DNA of 23,855 bases from an uncultured Rikenellaceae bacterium (GCA_910588925.1 CAJURV010000028.1:1-23855); one strand, 5' to 3'. Numbered from the stretch's first letter, positions 6,996 to 14,514 are shown. Numbers and translations: made by a program. The notes: a model not told the origin generated them from the letters alone.

Positions 6996-7556
6996 ATGAA
7001 AGAATACATACGCTTATTCATAACTTTCTTTAAAATAGGCTGTTTCACTTTCGGAGGCGGTTATGCAATGATATTGCTCATGCAGCGCGAGATAGAGCGC
7101 CGTGGGTGGGTGAGCGAGGAGGAGTTTCTCGACTATCTTTCTATGGCGCAGGCCTCTCCCGGGCCTATGGCTGTCAACACCGCCATATTGATAGGTTACC
7201 GCCACAAGGGCGTTGCGGGTGGTGTCGCAGGCTTTTTAGGGTCGGTGTTGCCGTCGTTCATAATATTGCTGACGATCGCTATATTTTTCCGTTCGCTATA
7301 CGACTATCCGCAGACCGAACGCGTATTCGCAGGCATGCGTCCTGCGGTGGTGGCGCTCATATTATATCCCGTTTTCAGCTTCTCCAAGAATATAACGCCC
7401 AAAGAGTATCCGATAGTGGCGGCTGTGGCCGTGGCCATATATTTCGGTCTCTCTCCGGTGATATTTATCGTGGCGGCTGTGCTGTGGGGTGTTATTATAT
7501 GCCGGCGTAACATGAAGCGGGACAATGACTCTCGCGGAAAGGAGGCAGGGATATGA
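6996..7556 (+). CDS. Chromate transporter family protein, half-size subunit 1
   Basis: This is an integral inner-membrane protein of the CHR family. The half-size form of 186 residues has a single CHR domain with about six membrane segments. The signature FKIGCFTFGGGYAM lies near residues 11-24 and the SMAQASPGPMAVNTA motif near 48-62, both typical of ChrA. ATG 6996 is chosen since the upstream extension is repeat sequence. Its stop overlaps the ATG of the second half-size gene (ATGA), so the two probably form one heteromeric transporter. Known relatives export chromate, driven by the membrane potential. Many Bacteroidota homologues have no proven substrate, so the real anion may differ. Confidence 0.88.
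   Translation: MKEYIRLFITFFKIGCFTFGGGYAMILLMQREIERRGWVSEEEFLDYLSMAQASPGPMAVNTAILIGYRHKGVAGGVAGFLGSVLPSFIILLTIAIFFRSLYDYPQTERVFAGMRPAVVALILYPVFSFSKNITPKEYPIVAAVAVAIYFGLSPVIFIVAAVLWGVIICRRNMKRDNDSRGKEAGI
7538..7545 (+). promoter_or_regulatory. Strong Shine-Dalgarno site for the second chromate transporter gene
   Basis: AAAGGAGG lies 7 bases before the ATG at 7553. Shine-Dalgarno sites are rare in Bacteroidota, and none is obvious at the other starts in this window. It lies inside the 3' end of the first subunit gene, where it encodes part of GKEAG, so chance is possible. Confidence 0.45.
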
Positions 7557-8077
7557 TATATCTGGAACTTTTCCTGGCATTCTTCAAGATAGGCATATTC
7601 GGATTCGGGGGAGGGTATGCCATGTTGTCGTTGATACAGAGCGAGGTAGTGGTCTCTCACGGGTGGATCACTTCTTCGGAGTTCGCCGACATAGTGGCTA
7701 TATCGCAGATGACCCCGGGGCCTATATCTATAAATTGCGCCACCTACATAGGATATACCGCCTCGGGAGGCAGTGTGTTGGGTTCGGCGTTGGCTACGTT
7801 GGGTGTATGCGCCCCCTCGTTGATATTCATGTTGATAGCTTCGCTATTCTACGCTAAGCTCAACGGCAATCCGTATATAAAGAATGTTATGCGGAGTATG
7901 AGGCCGGTAATAATAGGTCTTATAGCCGCAGCCGCCCTGATACTCATGAACCGAGAAAATTTCGTAGACTACCGTAGCATACTTATATTCGTGGCGGCGT
8001 TGGCTGCAGTGTGGTTCAAGGTGAATCCGCTGATAGTTATCTCGTTGTCCGGAGTAGTAGGCTTCTTTCTCTTTTAA
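7553..8077 (+). CDS. Chromate transporter family protein, half-size subunit 2
   Basis: This is the second half-size CHR protein, 174 residues, with about six membrane segments. FKIGIFGFGGGYAM near residues 11-24 and ISQMTPGPISINCATYIGY near 49-67 are the same two signatures as in the first subunit, in the same order. The two proteins are diverged paralogues, consistent with the paired short-chain CHR proteins that insert in opposite orientation and act together. The gene overlaps the first by 4 bases and has a strong Shine-Dalgarno site. A GC-rich hairpin with a T-run follows the stop, closing a two-gene transcription unit. Substrate (chromate, sulfate or another anion) is not decided by the sequence. 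Confidence 0.88.
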   Translation: MIYLELFLAFFKIGIFGFGGGYAMLSLIQSEVVVSHGWITSSEFADIVAISQMTPGPISINCATYIGYTASGGSVLGSALATLGVCAPSLIFMLIASLFYAKLNGNPYIKNVMRSMRPVIIGLIAAAALILMNRENFVDYRSILIFVAALAAVWFKVNPLIVISLSGVVGFFLF

Positions 8078-8078
8078 T

Positions 8079-8097
8079 GGGGGGCACAGCCCCTTTT
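8079..8097 (+). terminator. Terminator after the chromate transporter pair
   Basis: GGGGC (8081-8085), loop ACA, GCCCC (8089-8093) and TTTT form a compact intrinsic terminator directly behind the stop codon. Confidence 0.75.
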
Positions 8098-8261
8098 GAA
8101 TCAACTTTATATGTAGGTTATTTTGCAAGCTTTAAGTTGAAAACGGCATGTGGGTTTTGTTTGCGAACATAACTGTAGTAGATGGAGCTTTAAGGCGGGT
8201 AGGCGGAGTTTCTTCATTAGGGCCTAAAAGCGGAAGTTTTTAATAGATAATAAGTAACGCT

Positions 8262-8582
8262 ATGTCGAGTAATGCTGATTTTGTTCAGTACGTTATCGAT
8301 CAGTGCTCCGGAGCGGGCGAGATCACTGCCAAGAAGATGTTCGGGGAGTACGGCCTATATTGCGACGGAACGTTTTTCGGAGTGGTGTGCGACGACAGGC
8401 TGTTTGTGAAACATACCGAAGCCGGAGTCGTATCGGTTCCCGAGGCGCATTTACGTCCTGCGTACAGAGGGGCGAAGCCGTCCATATACTTCGAGAATGT
8501 CGATGACGGCGAATCGTTGTCTGCCCTAGTGAGAGTTACTTGTAATGCGCTTTCGCGATCGAAAACGACAAAAAAGCGATGA
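8262..8582 (+). CDS. TfoX N-terminal domain protein
   Basis: The 106-residue protein is a stand-alone TfoX N-terminal domain. The conserved KKMFGEYGLYCDGTFFGVVCDD stretch falls at about residues 24-46, followed by LFVKHTEAG. In Vibrio and Haemophilus, full TfoX/Sxy regulates competence with CRP, but the isolated N domain is widespread and has no known function, and nothing in the window suggests natural competence. It ends in an ATGA overlap with the acetyltransferase gene downstream. The upstream 180 bases contain no clear TAnnTTTG promoter. Confidence 0.85.
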   Translation: MSSNADFVQYVIDQCSGAGEITAKKMFGEYGLYCDGTFFGVVCDDRLFVKHTEAGVVSVPEAHLRPAYRGAKPSIYFENVDDGESLSALVRVTCNALSRSKTTKKR

Positions 8583-9124
8583 TAGAGACCGAAAGATTGA
8601 TTCTGCGTCCGTGGCACGACGATGATGCCGAGACATTGTACCGGTACGCCAAAGATCCGGCAATAGGCTCTGCCGCCGGGTGGCCTGCGCACAGATCGGT
8701 GGAGGAGAGCCGCGAGATTATCCGCACCGTGTTCGCAGACCCGGAAGTATATGCAGTTGAGCTAAAAGATAGCGGCGAGGCGGTGGGGTGTTGCGGGTTG
8801 CTTTTCGGCGAGTCTGCCAACAGCTCATGTGTAGAGACGGGCCATGCCGAGATCGGTTATTGGATAGGTGTGCCTTTCTGGGGCCGCGGCCTTATACCGG
8901 AAGCGGTAAATGCCCTTGTCGGCAGATGTTTCGGCGAATTGAACCTATCTGCTGTATGGATAGGTTATTACGACGGTAACGACAAGTCGCGTCGTGTAGC
9001 CGAAAAGTGCGGCTTCGCATACCATCATACCGAGCATGGGAAGTTCTATGCGTCAGGCGATTTGAGGACGGAACATTTTATGATAAAGAGAAGGGCGGAG
9101 CATCGTCGATACGCGTTGCGATAA
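8579..9124 (+). CDS. GNAT-family N-acetyltransferase (RimJ/RimL-like)
   Basis: The 181-residue protein begins ETERLILRPWHDDDAETLYRY, the standard opening of RimJ/RimL-type acetyltransferases. It continues with IGYWIGVPFWGRGLIPEAVNAL, which carries the acetyl-CoA pyrophosphate-binding loop, then AVWIGYYDGNDKSRRVAEKCGF near the C-terminus. It would move an acetyl group from acetyl-CoA to an amine, possibly a protein N-terminus or a small molecule; the acceptor is unknown. The start overlaps the TfoX-domain gene stop by 4 bases, so the two are translated together. It faces the Gfo/Idh/MocA gene tail to tail with a 28-base gap. Confidence 0.9.
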   Translation: MIETERLILRPWHDDDAETLYRYAKDPAIGSAAGWPAHRSVEESREIIRTVFADPEVYAVELKDSGEAVGCCGLLFGESANSSCVETGHAEIGYWIGVPFWGRGLIPEAVNALVGRCFGELNLSAVWIGYYDGNDKSRRVAEKCGFAYHHTEHGKFYASGDLRTEHFMIKRRAEHRRYALR

Positions 9125-9152
9125 ATTGCCGGCTTGTCAGGCCCCCCTTTCG

Positions 9153-10175
9153 CTAGGCTTCATCCGCCGGAAAAGCCACGCCTAGCTGGCGGCGTATCTC
9201 GTCGACTAACTTTATTGCAGTAAGTGAGTTGCCGTGACTGTTGATAGCAGACTCTCGTTTCCCTGAAAGTACCAGGTCTATGAACTCCGCCACTTCGTAA
9301 TAATACTCGTCTTTTATAGTCGGCATCGTTATATTCTCCGGTTCGGGGTTATCTCCCTTTCCGCCCGCCACATTGGTTTTACGCGGAGTGTAGGTTACCC
9401 GCTCTATCTTATTGATGCGGTTTAATGCAAGCGTGCCATCCTCGCCTTGTATCTCGGTGGGGAGAGAGGAGTCGGCTATCTTGGAATAGAGCACGGTGGC
9501 TTCCATTCCGTCGTATTCGAAAGTGACCGCTCCTTGCCCGTCCGCTCCAGAAGATAGAACCGTTCCCGAGGCAATTACCCGCTTCGGCATTCCGAACAGA
9601 ACTACCATAGGGTAGATCGTATAGACACCTATATCCATAATCGCTCCGTTAGACAGTTTCGGGTCGAAAGCATTGAGTACTATGCCCTCCTTGAATTTGT
9701 CGTAACGGGAAGAGTACTGGCAGTACGACGAGAAATAACGGCGTACTTTCCCGACTCTTTCTATGTTTTTCAGTACGGAAAGGAAATTAGGCGTAAGTGT
9801 GGGTTTCATCGCCTCCATTAACGTTACACCGTATCTTTCGGATGCCTCTATCATCTGTGCGGCTTCTCTCGCATTAGAGGCCAGAGGCTTTTCGCAGAGC
9901 ACGTGTTTGCCGTGGCTCATGCACAGAATACTTTGCCTGGCATGCAGAAAATTGGGCGAAGCGATATACACGGCGTCTATCAGAGGGCTCGTCGCCATCT
10001 CCTCTAACGAGGTGAAAATATGAGGAATATTGTGTCTGGCCGCAAACGCCTCGGCTGTCTCCTCTTTTCTCGAATAGACGGCGACCGCCTCGAAACGACT
10101 ATCCTGACGTGCTCCTGTCAGAACCCAATCCGATATGAAATTGGTGCCTACCACACCGAAACGTACCTTGCCCAT
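9153..10175 (-). CDS. Gfo/Idh/MocA-family NAD(P)-dependent oxidoreductase
   Basis: This is a predicted cytosolic sugar or polyol dehydrogenase of 340 residues. The Rossmann domain starts at VRFGVVGTNFIS (residues 4-15), and the conserved EKP of HVLCEKPLA lies at 95-97. The second half (from about 125) is the alpha/beta dimer and substrate domain. The glycine-rich loop reads GVVGTNFIS, so the usual third position is filled by T, as seen in some family members. No signal peptide is present, unlike the other family member at 15477. It starts 15 bases after the kinase-like gene and may share its transcript. Substrate cannot be assigned. Confidence 0.9.
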   Translation of the reverse strand: MGKVRFGVVGTNFISDWVLTGARQDSRFEAVAVYSRKEETAEAFAARHNIPHIFTSLEEMATSPLIDAVYIASPNFLHARQSILCMSHGKHVLCEKPLASNAREAAQMIEASERYGVTLMEAMKPTLTPNFLSVLKNIERVGKVRRYFSSYCQYSSRYDKFKEGIVLNAFDPKLSNGAIMDIGVYTIYPMVVLFGMPKRVIASGTVLSSGADGQGAVTFEYDGMEATVLYSKIADSSLPTEIQGEDGTLALNRINKIERVTYTPRKTNVAGGKGDNPEPENITMPTIKDEYYYEVAEFIDLVLSGKRESAINSHGNSLTAIKLVDEIRRQLGVAFPADEA

Positions 10176-10190
10176 TTTATATTACAGATG

Positions 10191-10754
10191 TTATTTTAAT
10201 AACGCATAATAATAATCGAGAGCTTCTCTTGCCGGACGTTTGAATTTGATTATAGGGTCGATGAAATATAGTTTGTCGCCATCGTATAACACATTGTCAC
10301 CCGTTGGAGAGACGTCTGTTATCGCTATATAATCGTTTCCGTAAAAAAAACGATTTTCCGGTTTCATTCCGAGTCCGTCTATCAAGTACCCATCTATCAG
10401 GGAGTTGTTTGGCAATATGAATTTGTCCGATATGTATGGTTGCGATAAGATAATGCGAACACCGTCCAAATCTTCGCTTATTCCTAAAAACCGATAGCGG
10501 GTATTGGGGAATAGAATGTTGTGTATTAGATGTTCGTAAATAATATTCCGGGCGTTGAGCTGTTTTATGACAGCTTTCGCCATGGGATTGCGAACTTTGA
10601 TTACCTCGTTGTTGTTACTATTGAAATAGATAATGCTCTCTCCCGACGGTTCTTTCTTACGCTCTCCGAAATCGTCCCATTTACTTGTCGGGATATATAA
10701 ACCGTGTTTTTTTGCCGTATCTATTAATTGCGATGAGATTTCTTGCGCATCAAG
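10191..10754 (-). CDS. Polyvalent-type protein kinase-like domain (3' part of an apparently frameshifted gene)
   Basis: The encoded segment, about 187 residues from LDAQEISSQLIDTAKKHGLY to DYYYALLK, resembles the putative polyvalent protein kinase family. Visible landmarks are a glycine-poor SGESIIYFNSNNNEVIKVRNP strand pair (possible ATP-binding lysine), HNILFPNTRYRFLGI, then ITDVSPTGDNVLYDGD with LYFIDP, which fit the catalytic-loop Asn and DFG-like Asp. The frame is open up to 10967, but it lacks a credible start near the domain, and upstream it overlaps the 65-residue frame at 10724-10921, which looks like the true coding frame there. A GTG at 10811 is a less likely start. One extra A in the CAAGAAA run at about 10740-10746 would join both parts into one protein of about 243 residues. 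The region is AT-richer than its neighbours, which hints at transfer. Confidence 0.6.
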   Translation of the reverse strand, partial: LDAQEISSQLIDTAKKHGLYIPTSKWDDFGERKKEPSGESIIYFNSNNNEVIKVRNPMAKAVIKQLNARNIIYEHLIHNILFPNTRYRFLGISEDLDGVRIILSQPYISDKFILPNNSLIDGYLIDGLGMKPENRFFYGNDYIAITDVSPTGDNVLYDGDKLYFIDPIIKFKRPAREALDYYYALLK

Positions 10755-10921
10755 TCTCGTGCTTTGCTGGTGATCTCCATGTTGTTCAGAGGATAGCCCA
10801 ATCTCGAACACTCCAATATGGCTTCTGTCGCAATCTGCCTCACGTTTCGATGCAAGCTCTGCACATATTGGAATGCGTTTTGTCCATCTTTTAAATAGAG
10901 CGTCAATAACTTTTCTTCCAT
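10724..10921 (-). CDS. Small helical protein, likely the 5' part of the kinase-like gene
   Basis: The 65-residue product MEEKLLTLYLKDGQNAFQYV...KKSHRN has a natural amphipathic, mostly helical composition but is not a family I recognise. It is in the -1 related frame to the kinase-like segment and overlaps it by 31 bases. Either it is the N-terminal region of a single gene broken by a one-base loss near 10740-10746, or it is a small separate protein made just before the kinase. The ATG at 10921 has an A-rich upstream region and a possible promoter at 10999-11006, which favours this frame being translated. Confidence 0.5.
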   Translation of the reverse strand: MEEKLLTLYLKDGQNAFQYVQSLHRNVRQIATEAILECSRLGYPLNNMEITSKARDLMRKKSHRN

Positions 10922-10998
10922 ATCTTCCGACCATTAATCTCTGAGTTGTTACACACAAAATAAGCAACGGATGTTACCGAGACGAAGTTTATCCTATG

Positions 10999-11006
10999 CA
11001 AAGATA
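10999..11006 (-). promoter_or_regulatory. Predicted -7 box upstream of the kinase-like locus
   Basis: On the minus strand this reads TATCTTTG, an exact TAnnTTTG match, identical to the kdsB box. No clear TTTG lies at the right distance upstream. Confidence 0.4.
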
Positions 11007-11013
11007 TAGATTC

Positions 11014-11034
11014 GATTGTTAACTTAAAACAATC
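11014..11034. repeat. Inverted repeat after lysA
   Basis: GATTGTT (11014-11020) pairs with AACAATC (11028-11034) around a 7-base loop. It sits 13 bases after the lysA stop and overlaps the -33 region of the kinase-locus promoter. No T-run follows on the minus strand, so it is at best a weak terminator. Confidence 0.35.
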
Positions 11035-11046
11035 TGAATAAATATT

Positions 11047-12222
11047 CTATATTCGGGTGTCGCACTCTATACCTTCACTCTCCGTATAATATACCGAACG
11101 AGGCAACGGACGCAGATTGTAGCACGATGCCATTGATTGTCCGTAGGCCCCGGCCGATCGTAACGCGAGGTAGTCTCCGCGCCGGGTGACGGGCAGTTTT
11201 ATATCGCGGGCGAATATATCGCTCGACTCGCATACCCCTCCGGCAATGCTGTAAACCTCCGTCCCCTCGTGTGGTGTGAGGTTGTCGATATGGTGATGGG
11301 CGTCGTAGAGCGCGGGACGTATAAGCTCCGTCATGGAGGCGTCTACCAATACATAGTTTTTGCCCGAGGCGGTCTTTTTGTTGTACAACACTTTGGTTAT
11401 CAGTGATCCGCATTGCGCCACTATAGAGCGTCCCAACTCGAAGTGGAGCGTTTGGTCGGCCCTTAGAGGCAAGTTGTCGGCGAATATGCGGAAGTAGGTG
11501 TCGAAATCGGGTATGGGTTCCGTGCGGGGACTTTCATAGTTGATGCCGAGACCGCCGCCCACGTTGACGTAGGTTATCTTCACTCCCCGTTCCTCGAACC
11601 ACGACACTATGCTTACCACGCGTTTGCAAAGGTATTCGAACACCTTCAGGTTCAGTATCTGCGAACCTATGTGGAAGTGCAGTCCGGCTATGGATATGTT
11701 ACGAAGCGATCCGATGCGTTCTATAGCTTGTTCTATCTCGGTATAGGCTATGCCGAATTTGCTGTCGGCGTGGCCGGTGGATATGTTCTTGTGCGTCTGC
11801 GGGTCTACGTCGGGGTTTATGCGCAGGGCTACCCGTGCGCGTCGTCCCGTTCTTCCGGCTATGTCGTCGATTACTTCGAGCTCCTCCAACGATTCGCAGT
11901 TAAACGCGAGAATACCTTTCTCGAGAGCGTATTCTATTTCGTCGTCGCGTTTGCCCACCCCTGCGAATACGATTCCGGCAGGGTCGAAACCGGCCTCTAC
12001 GGAGGCACGCACCTCGCCTCCGCTGACACAATCGGTGCCGAGTCCGAAGCTCTTCACCTCCTGCAAGATGCGCGGATCGAAATTGGCCTTTAGCGCATAG
12101 TGTACGAAAAATCCGTATCGTGAGGCGTTGTCGCATACCTTTTGCAGTGTGCGTCGCAATAACTCTATGTCGTACAAATAGAAAGGTGTGTCTATCCCTT
12201 TTATTCCATCTATGTCGATCAT
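11047..12222 (-). CDS. lysA: Diaminopimelate decarboxylase LysA
   Basis: LysA decarboxylates meso-diaminopimelate to L-lysine, the last step of the pathway, using PLP. The 391-residue protein has an alanine-racemase-type barrel with the PLP lysine K45 in HYALKAN, HIGSQ at 184-188, the glycine-rich GGGLGINY at 222-229 and CESSDIFARD at 331-340, which supplies the active-site cysteine and acid. The usual EPGR appears here as ELGR (262-265). The ATG at 12222 lies 11 bases after the lysC stop, so the two genes form an operon from aspartate entry to lysine exit. The middle steps (asd, dapA, dapB, dapL, dapF) are not in the window. Confidence 0.97.
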   Translation of the reverse strand: MIDIDGIKGIDTPFYLYDIELLRRTLQKVCDNASRYGFFVHYALKANFDPRILQEVKSFGLGTDCVSGGEVRASVEAGFDPAGIVFAGVGKRDDEIEYALEKGILAFNCESLEELEVIDDIAGRTGRRARVALRINPDVDPQTHKNISTGHADSKFGIAYTEIEQAIERIGSLRNISIAGLHFHIGSQILNLKVFEYLCKRVVSIVSWFEERGVKITYVNVGGGLGINYESPRTEPIPDFDTYFRIFADNLPLRADQTLHFELGRSIVAQCGSLITKVLYNKKTASGKNYVLVDASMTELIRPALYDAHHHIDNLTPHEGTEVYSIAGGVCESSDIFARDIKLPVTRRGDYLALRSAGAYGQSMASCYNLRPLPRSVYYTESEGIECDTRI

Positions 12223-12233
12223 GACTCGGTCGT

Positions 12234-13547
12234 TTATACGTTTGCGAAAAGGTGGTCGTTAAGTTTTCTCAAGGCGGATATTTTGTCCCCTGAGTTTATG
12301 AGTATTGCCACGCTACGGGAGCTGGCCCCGTAAGATACCATTTTCACCGGTATATCCCTTATGGAGTCGAGTATGTCGGCTACCAGCCCCGGCGTTTCAT
12401 GCTCTATCTTGCCTACTACGCATATTATGGAGTTGCCCCTCTCGTACGATGCGTTGCCCAGCTCGGATAGCTCCTCTACTATGGCCTCTACATGGGTGTT
12501 GTCGTCGATTGTGAGCGATACGGCCACCTCCGATGTGGTTATCATGTCGATGGGGGTACGGTATTTCTCGAATATCTCGAACACGCGACGCAAAAAGCCG
12601 TATGCCAGCAACATGCGAGCCGAACATATACGCACGACTGTGATGTCGTCTTTGGCGGCAACCGCATGATATTTTTTGGAGCTGTCGCCCGATGCCGTTA
12701 TGGTGGTACCTTCGGCCGCAGGGTCGAGGGTGTTTTTGAGCTTCACGGCTATGTCGTGTTCGCGGCACGGCTGTATGGTGGAGGGGTGGAGTATCTTGGC
12801 ACCGAAATAGGCCAACTCGGCCGCCTCGTTGAAACTCATGTGGCGAATGGGATAGGTGCCCTCCACATAACGGGGGTCGTTGTTGTGCATGCCGTCTATG
12901 TCGGTCCATATCTGCACCTCGTCGGCGCCTATGGCCGCACCTATCAACGCCGCCGAATAGTCGCTGCCGCCTCTGCCGAGGTTGCTTATGTCACCGTCGC
13001 TGTCGCGACATATGAACCCCTGCGTTACGAACAACGTATCGTCGTCGGCCTGCGATACCGTCTCTGCGAGCCTTGCGGCCAGAAAAGCGGTGTCTACGGC
13101 TCCGCTCCCGTCCGTACGCATGGCCTCGGTTATGTCTATGAGAGCTGTTTTATATCCGCACTCTTTCAGATACATGGAGAATATTGCCGATGTCATCTTT
13201 TCTCCTTGAGCCACTATGGCTTTGGCGCTCTTCTCTCCGGAGTATCCTGCGGCGGTCTCGCGTATGAATGCGAAGGTACTGTCGATGAGTGCATGAGCTT
13301 TTGAGCTGTCGGCAAGCAACGAGTCTGCGCACCGGCGATATTTGTCTTCCAGCTCCGACAGTTTCTCGTCAGGGATGTCGCTACCGTCCGCAAGCGCTCT
13401 GTTTATCGCTACCAAAGCATCCGTAGTGCCAGACATGGCCGACAATACGGTCACTTTAGCCTTTTGATCCGCGACAATGGACGCCACCTTTTTCATATTC
13501 CCGGCAGAACCTACCGAAGTGCCGCCGAATTTAAGTACCTTTTTCAC
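12234..13547 (-). CDS. lysC: Aspartate kinase, monofunctional
   Basis: Aspartate kinase phosphorylates L-aspartate to start lysine, threonine and methionine synthesis. The 437-residue product has the amino acid kinase domain with KFGGTSV at 6-12, GRGGSDYSA at 191-199, the TDIDGM region at 215-220 and KILHP at 251-255. Two C-terminal ACT modules follow (about 301-437), including TPIDMITTSEVAVSLTID and ISVGK-like SIICVVGKIEHETPG, so feedback inhibition by an amino acid is likely. No homoserine dehydrogenase is fused. Its placement ahead of lysA suggests the lysine-sensitive isoform. A leader of about 130 bases contains an 8-bp hairpin, and a regulator-like ACT gene lies divergently upstream. 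Confidence 0.96.
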   Translation of the reverse strand: MKKVLKFGGTSVGSAGNMKKVASIVADQKAKVTVLSAMSGTTDALVAINRALADGSDIPDEKLSELEDKYRRCADSLLADSSKAHALIDSTFAFIRETAAGYSGEKSAKAIVAQGEKMTSAIFSMYLKECGYKTALIDITEAMRTDGSGAVDTAFLAARLAETVSQADDDTLFVTQGFICRDSDGDISNLGRGGSDYSAALIGAAIGADEVQIWTDIDGMHNNDPRYVEGTYPIRHMSFNEAAELAYFGAKILHPSTIQPCREHDIAVKLKNTLDPAAEGTTITASGDSSKKYHAVAAKDDITVVRICSARMLLAYGFLRRVFEIFEKYRTPIDMITTSEVAVSLTIDDNTHVEAIVEELSELGNASYERGNSIICVVGKIEHETPGLVADILDSIRDIPVKMVSYGASSRSVAILINSGDKISALRKLNDHLFANV

Positions 13548-13569
13548 TGGTTGGATGTTAAATTTTTGT

Positions 13570-13608
13570 CAAAAGCGTATGGTTGTTCCTATATTGCAAT
13601 CGCTTTTG
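13570..13608 (-). promoter_or_regulatory. Leader hairpin upstream of lysC
   Basis: CAAAAGCG (13570-13577) pairs perfectly with CGCTTTTG (13601-13608) around a 23-base loop that holds ATTGCAAT. It lies 23-61 bases before the lysC ATG, inside the predicted leader. It lacks a T-run on the minus strand and does not show the long multi-helix lysine riboswitch layout. Confidence 0.4.
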
Positions 13609-13684
13609 TTGTATTTTTAAATTATTTTTACTTTTTTTGTAGCGGAAGAATGGATTCGATACCCTTTCTATCCCTTTACTGATG

Positions 13685-13692
13685 CAAAAATA
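13685..13692 (-). promoter_or_regulatory. Predicted lysC -7 box
   Basis: On the minus strand TATTTTTG matches TAnnTTTG. It would give a lysC leader of about 130 bases. No good TTTG upstream element is seen at the usual spacing. Confidence 0.4.
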
Positions 13693-13743
13693 GGTAAAAT
13701 CGAATATGTTAAGAAATTTATCGTCATTTTGTTCGATTTTATG

Positions 13744-13751
13744 TATTTTTG
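13744..13751 (+). promoter_or_regulatory. Predicted -7 box for the ACT-domain gene
   Basis: TATTTTTG matches TAnnTTTG and lies 25 bases before the ATG at 13776. A TTTG at 13728-13731 is closer than the usual spacing (12 bases), so the upstream element is uncertain. Confidence 0.45.
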
Positions 13752-13775
13752 TCTAATTTTTAACAAAATTGAATT

Positions 13776-14453
13776 ATGTTGACGATTCCTGTAGCCGTAG
13801 AACACGTTATAAAGAAGAAACCGTTTTTGGAGAGTGCTCTTATAGAGGGTATTGTGAATCTTTCGGCGCTTTCGCGAAAAATAAAGGGCGAAGTGGAGGC
13901 TCTTTTGGGCAAGGAGGTCAACGACGGTGCCATAATAATGGCCCTTAACAGGCTCGTGCCGCGTCTGGAGATAATCTCTTCCATGAAGTTGCAGAAAGTG
14001 GTGGAGAACATCGGCGACATAGTGGTGCGTTCCGATTTGGCCGATTATTCGTACATCAACTCCAAATCGTTGCTCACCAAGCAGATGAGACTCTTGGATA
14101 AGATCAGCACTATGGGTAACGATGTCTTTTGCACCTTTTCGCAAGGGGTGAGTGAAACTACCATAGTGGTGAGCACATCCTTAAGCGCGACGGTGGAGGA
14201 GATATTCGCAGACGAGACCATCGTTGCCAAAACTGCGGACCTTTCGTCCATTACGGTGAAGTTGCCTACCGAGAACAGCATCTATCCGGGTGTCTATTAT
14301 TATATATTCAAGGAGCTGGCTTGGGATAACATCAATATCACCGAAGTGATAAGCACAACCAACGAATTTACCGTGCTGGTAGCTTCGTCGGACATACACC
14401 ATGCCTTTTCGATATTGATGGATTCCAAAAAGAAGCTGTCCGCCAAGAGATAA
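13776..14453 (+). CDS. Predicted winged-helix plus ACT-domain regulator
   Basis: The 225-residue protein has no kinase domain, although such proteins can be labelled aspartate kinase because of the ACT part. Residues about 15-62 (FLESALIEGIVNLS, then ALSRKIKGEVEALLGKEVND and GAIIMALNRL) look like a winged-helix fold: three helices with a recognition-helix-like segment. Residues about 80-150 and 156-217 form two ACT-like units; the second (SSITVKLPTENSIYPGVYYY ... NINITEVISTTNEFTVLV) is very close to the regulatory units of aspartate kinases. It is divergent from lysC across 228 bases, so an amino-acid-responsive transcription factor for lysC-lysA is a reasonable inference. It could instead modulate LysC by protein contact. 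Confidence 0.7.
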   Translation: MLTIPVAVEHVIKKKPFLESALIEGIVNLSALSRKIKGEVEALLGKEVNDGAIIMALNRLVPRLEIISSMKLQKVVENIGDIVVRSDLADYSYINSKSLLTKQMRLLDKISTMGNDVFCTFSQGVSETTIVVSTSLSATVEEIFADETIVAKTADLSSITVKLPTENSIYPGVYYYIFKELAWDNINITEVISTTNEFTVLVASSDIHHAFSILMDSKKKLSAKR

Positions 14454-14514
14454 CTACGCATTGCAGATACCGGAACTTTTATTACCTTTACGATAAATAA
14501 TTAAACTAATTTTT

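Noticed and set aside
12492..13304. Plus-strand frame of 270 codons opposite lysC
   Set aside because: Antisense shadow of aspartate kinase with no recognisable motif.
13548..13775. Lysine riboswitch upstream of lysC
   Set aside because: The region is too short and AT-rich, and shows only one simple hairpin; the multi-helix core of the lysine riboswitch is absent.
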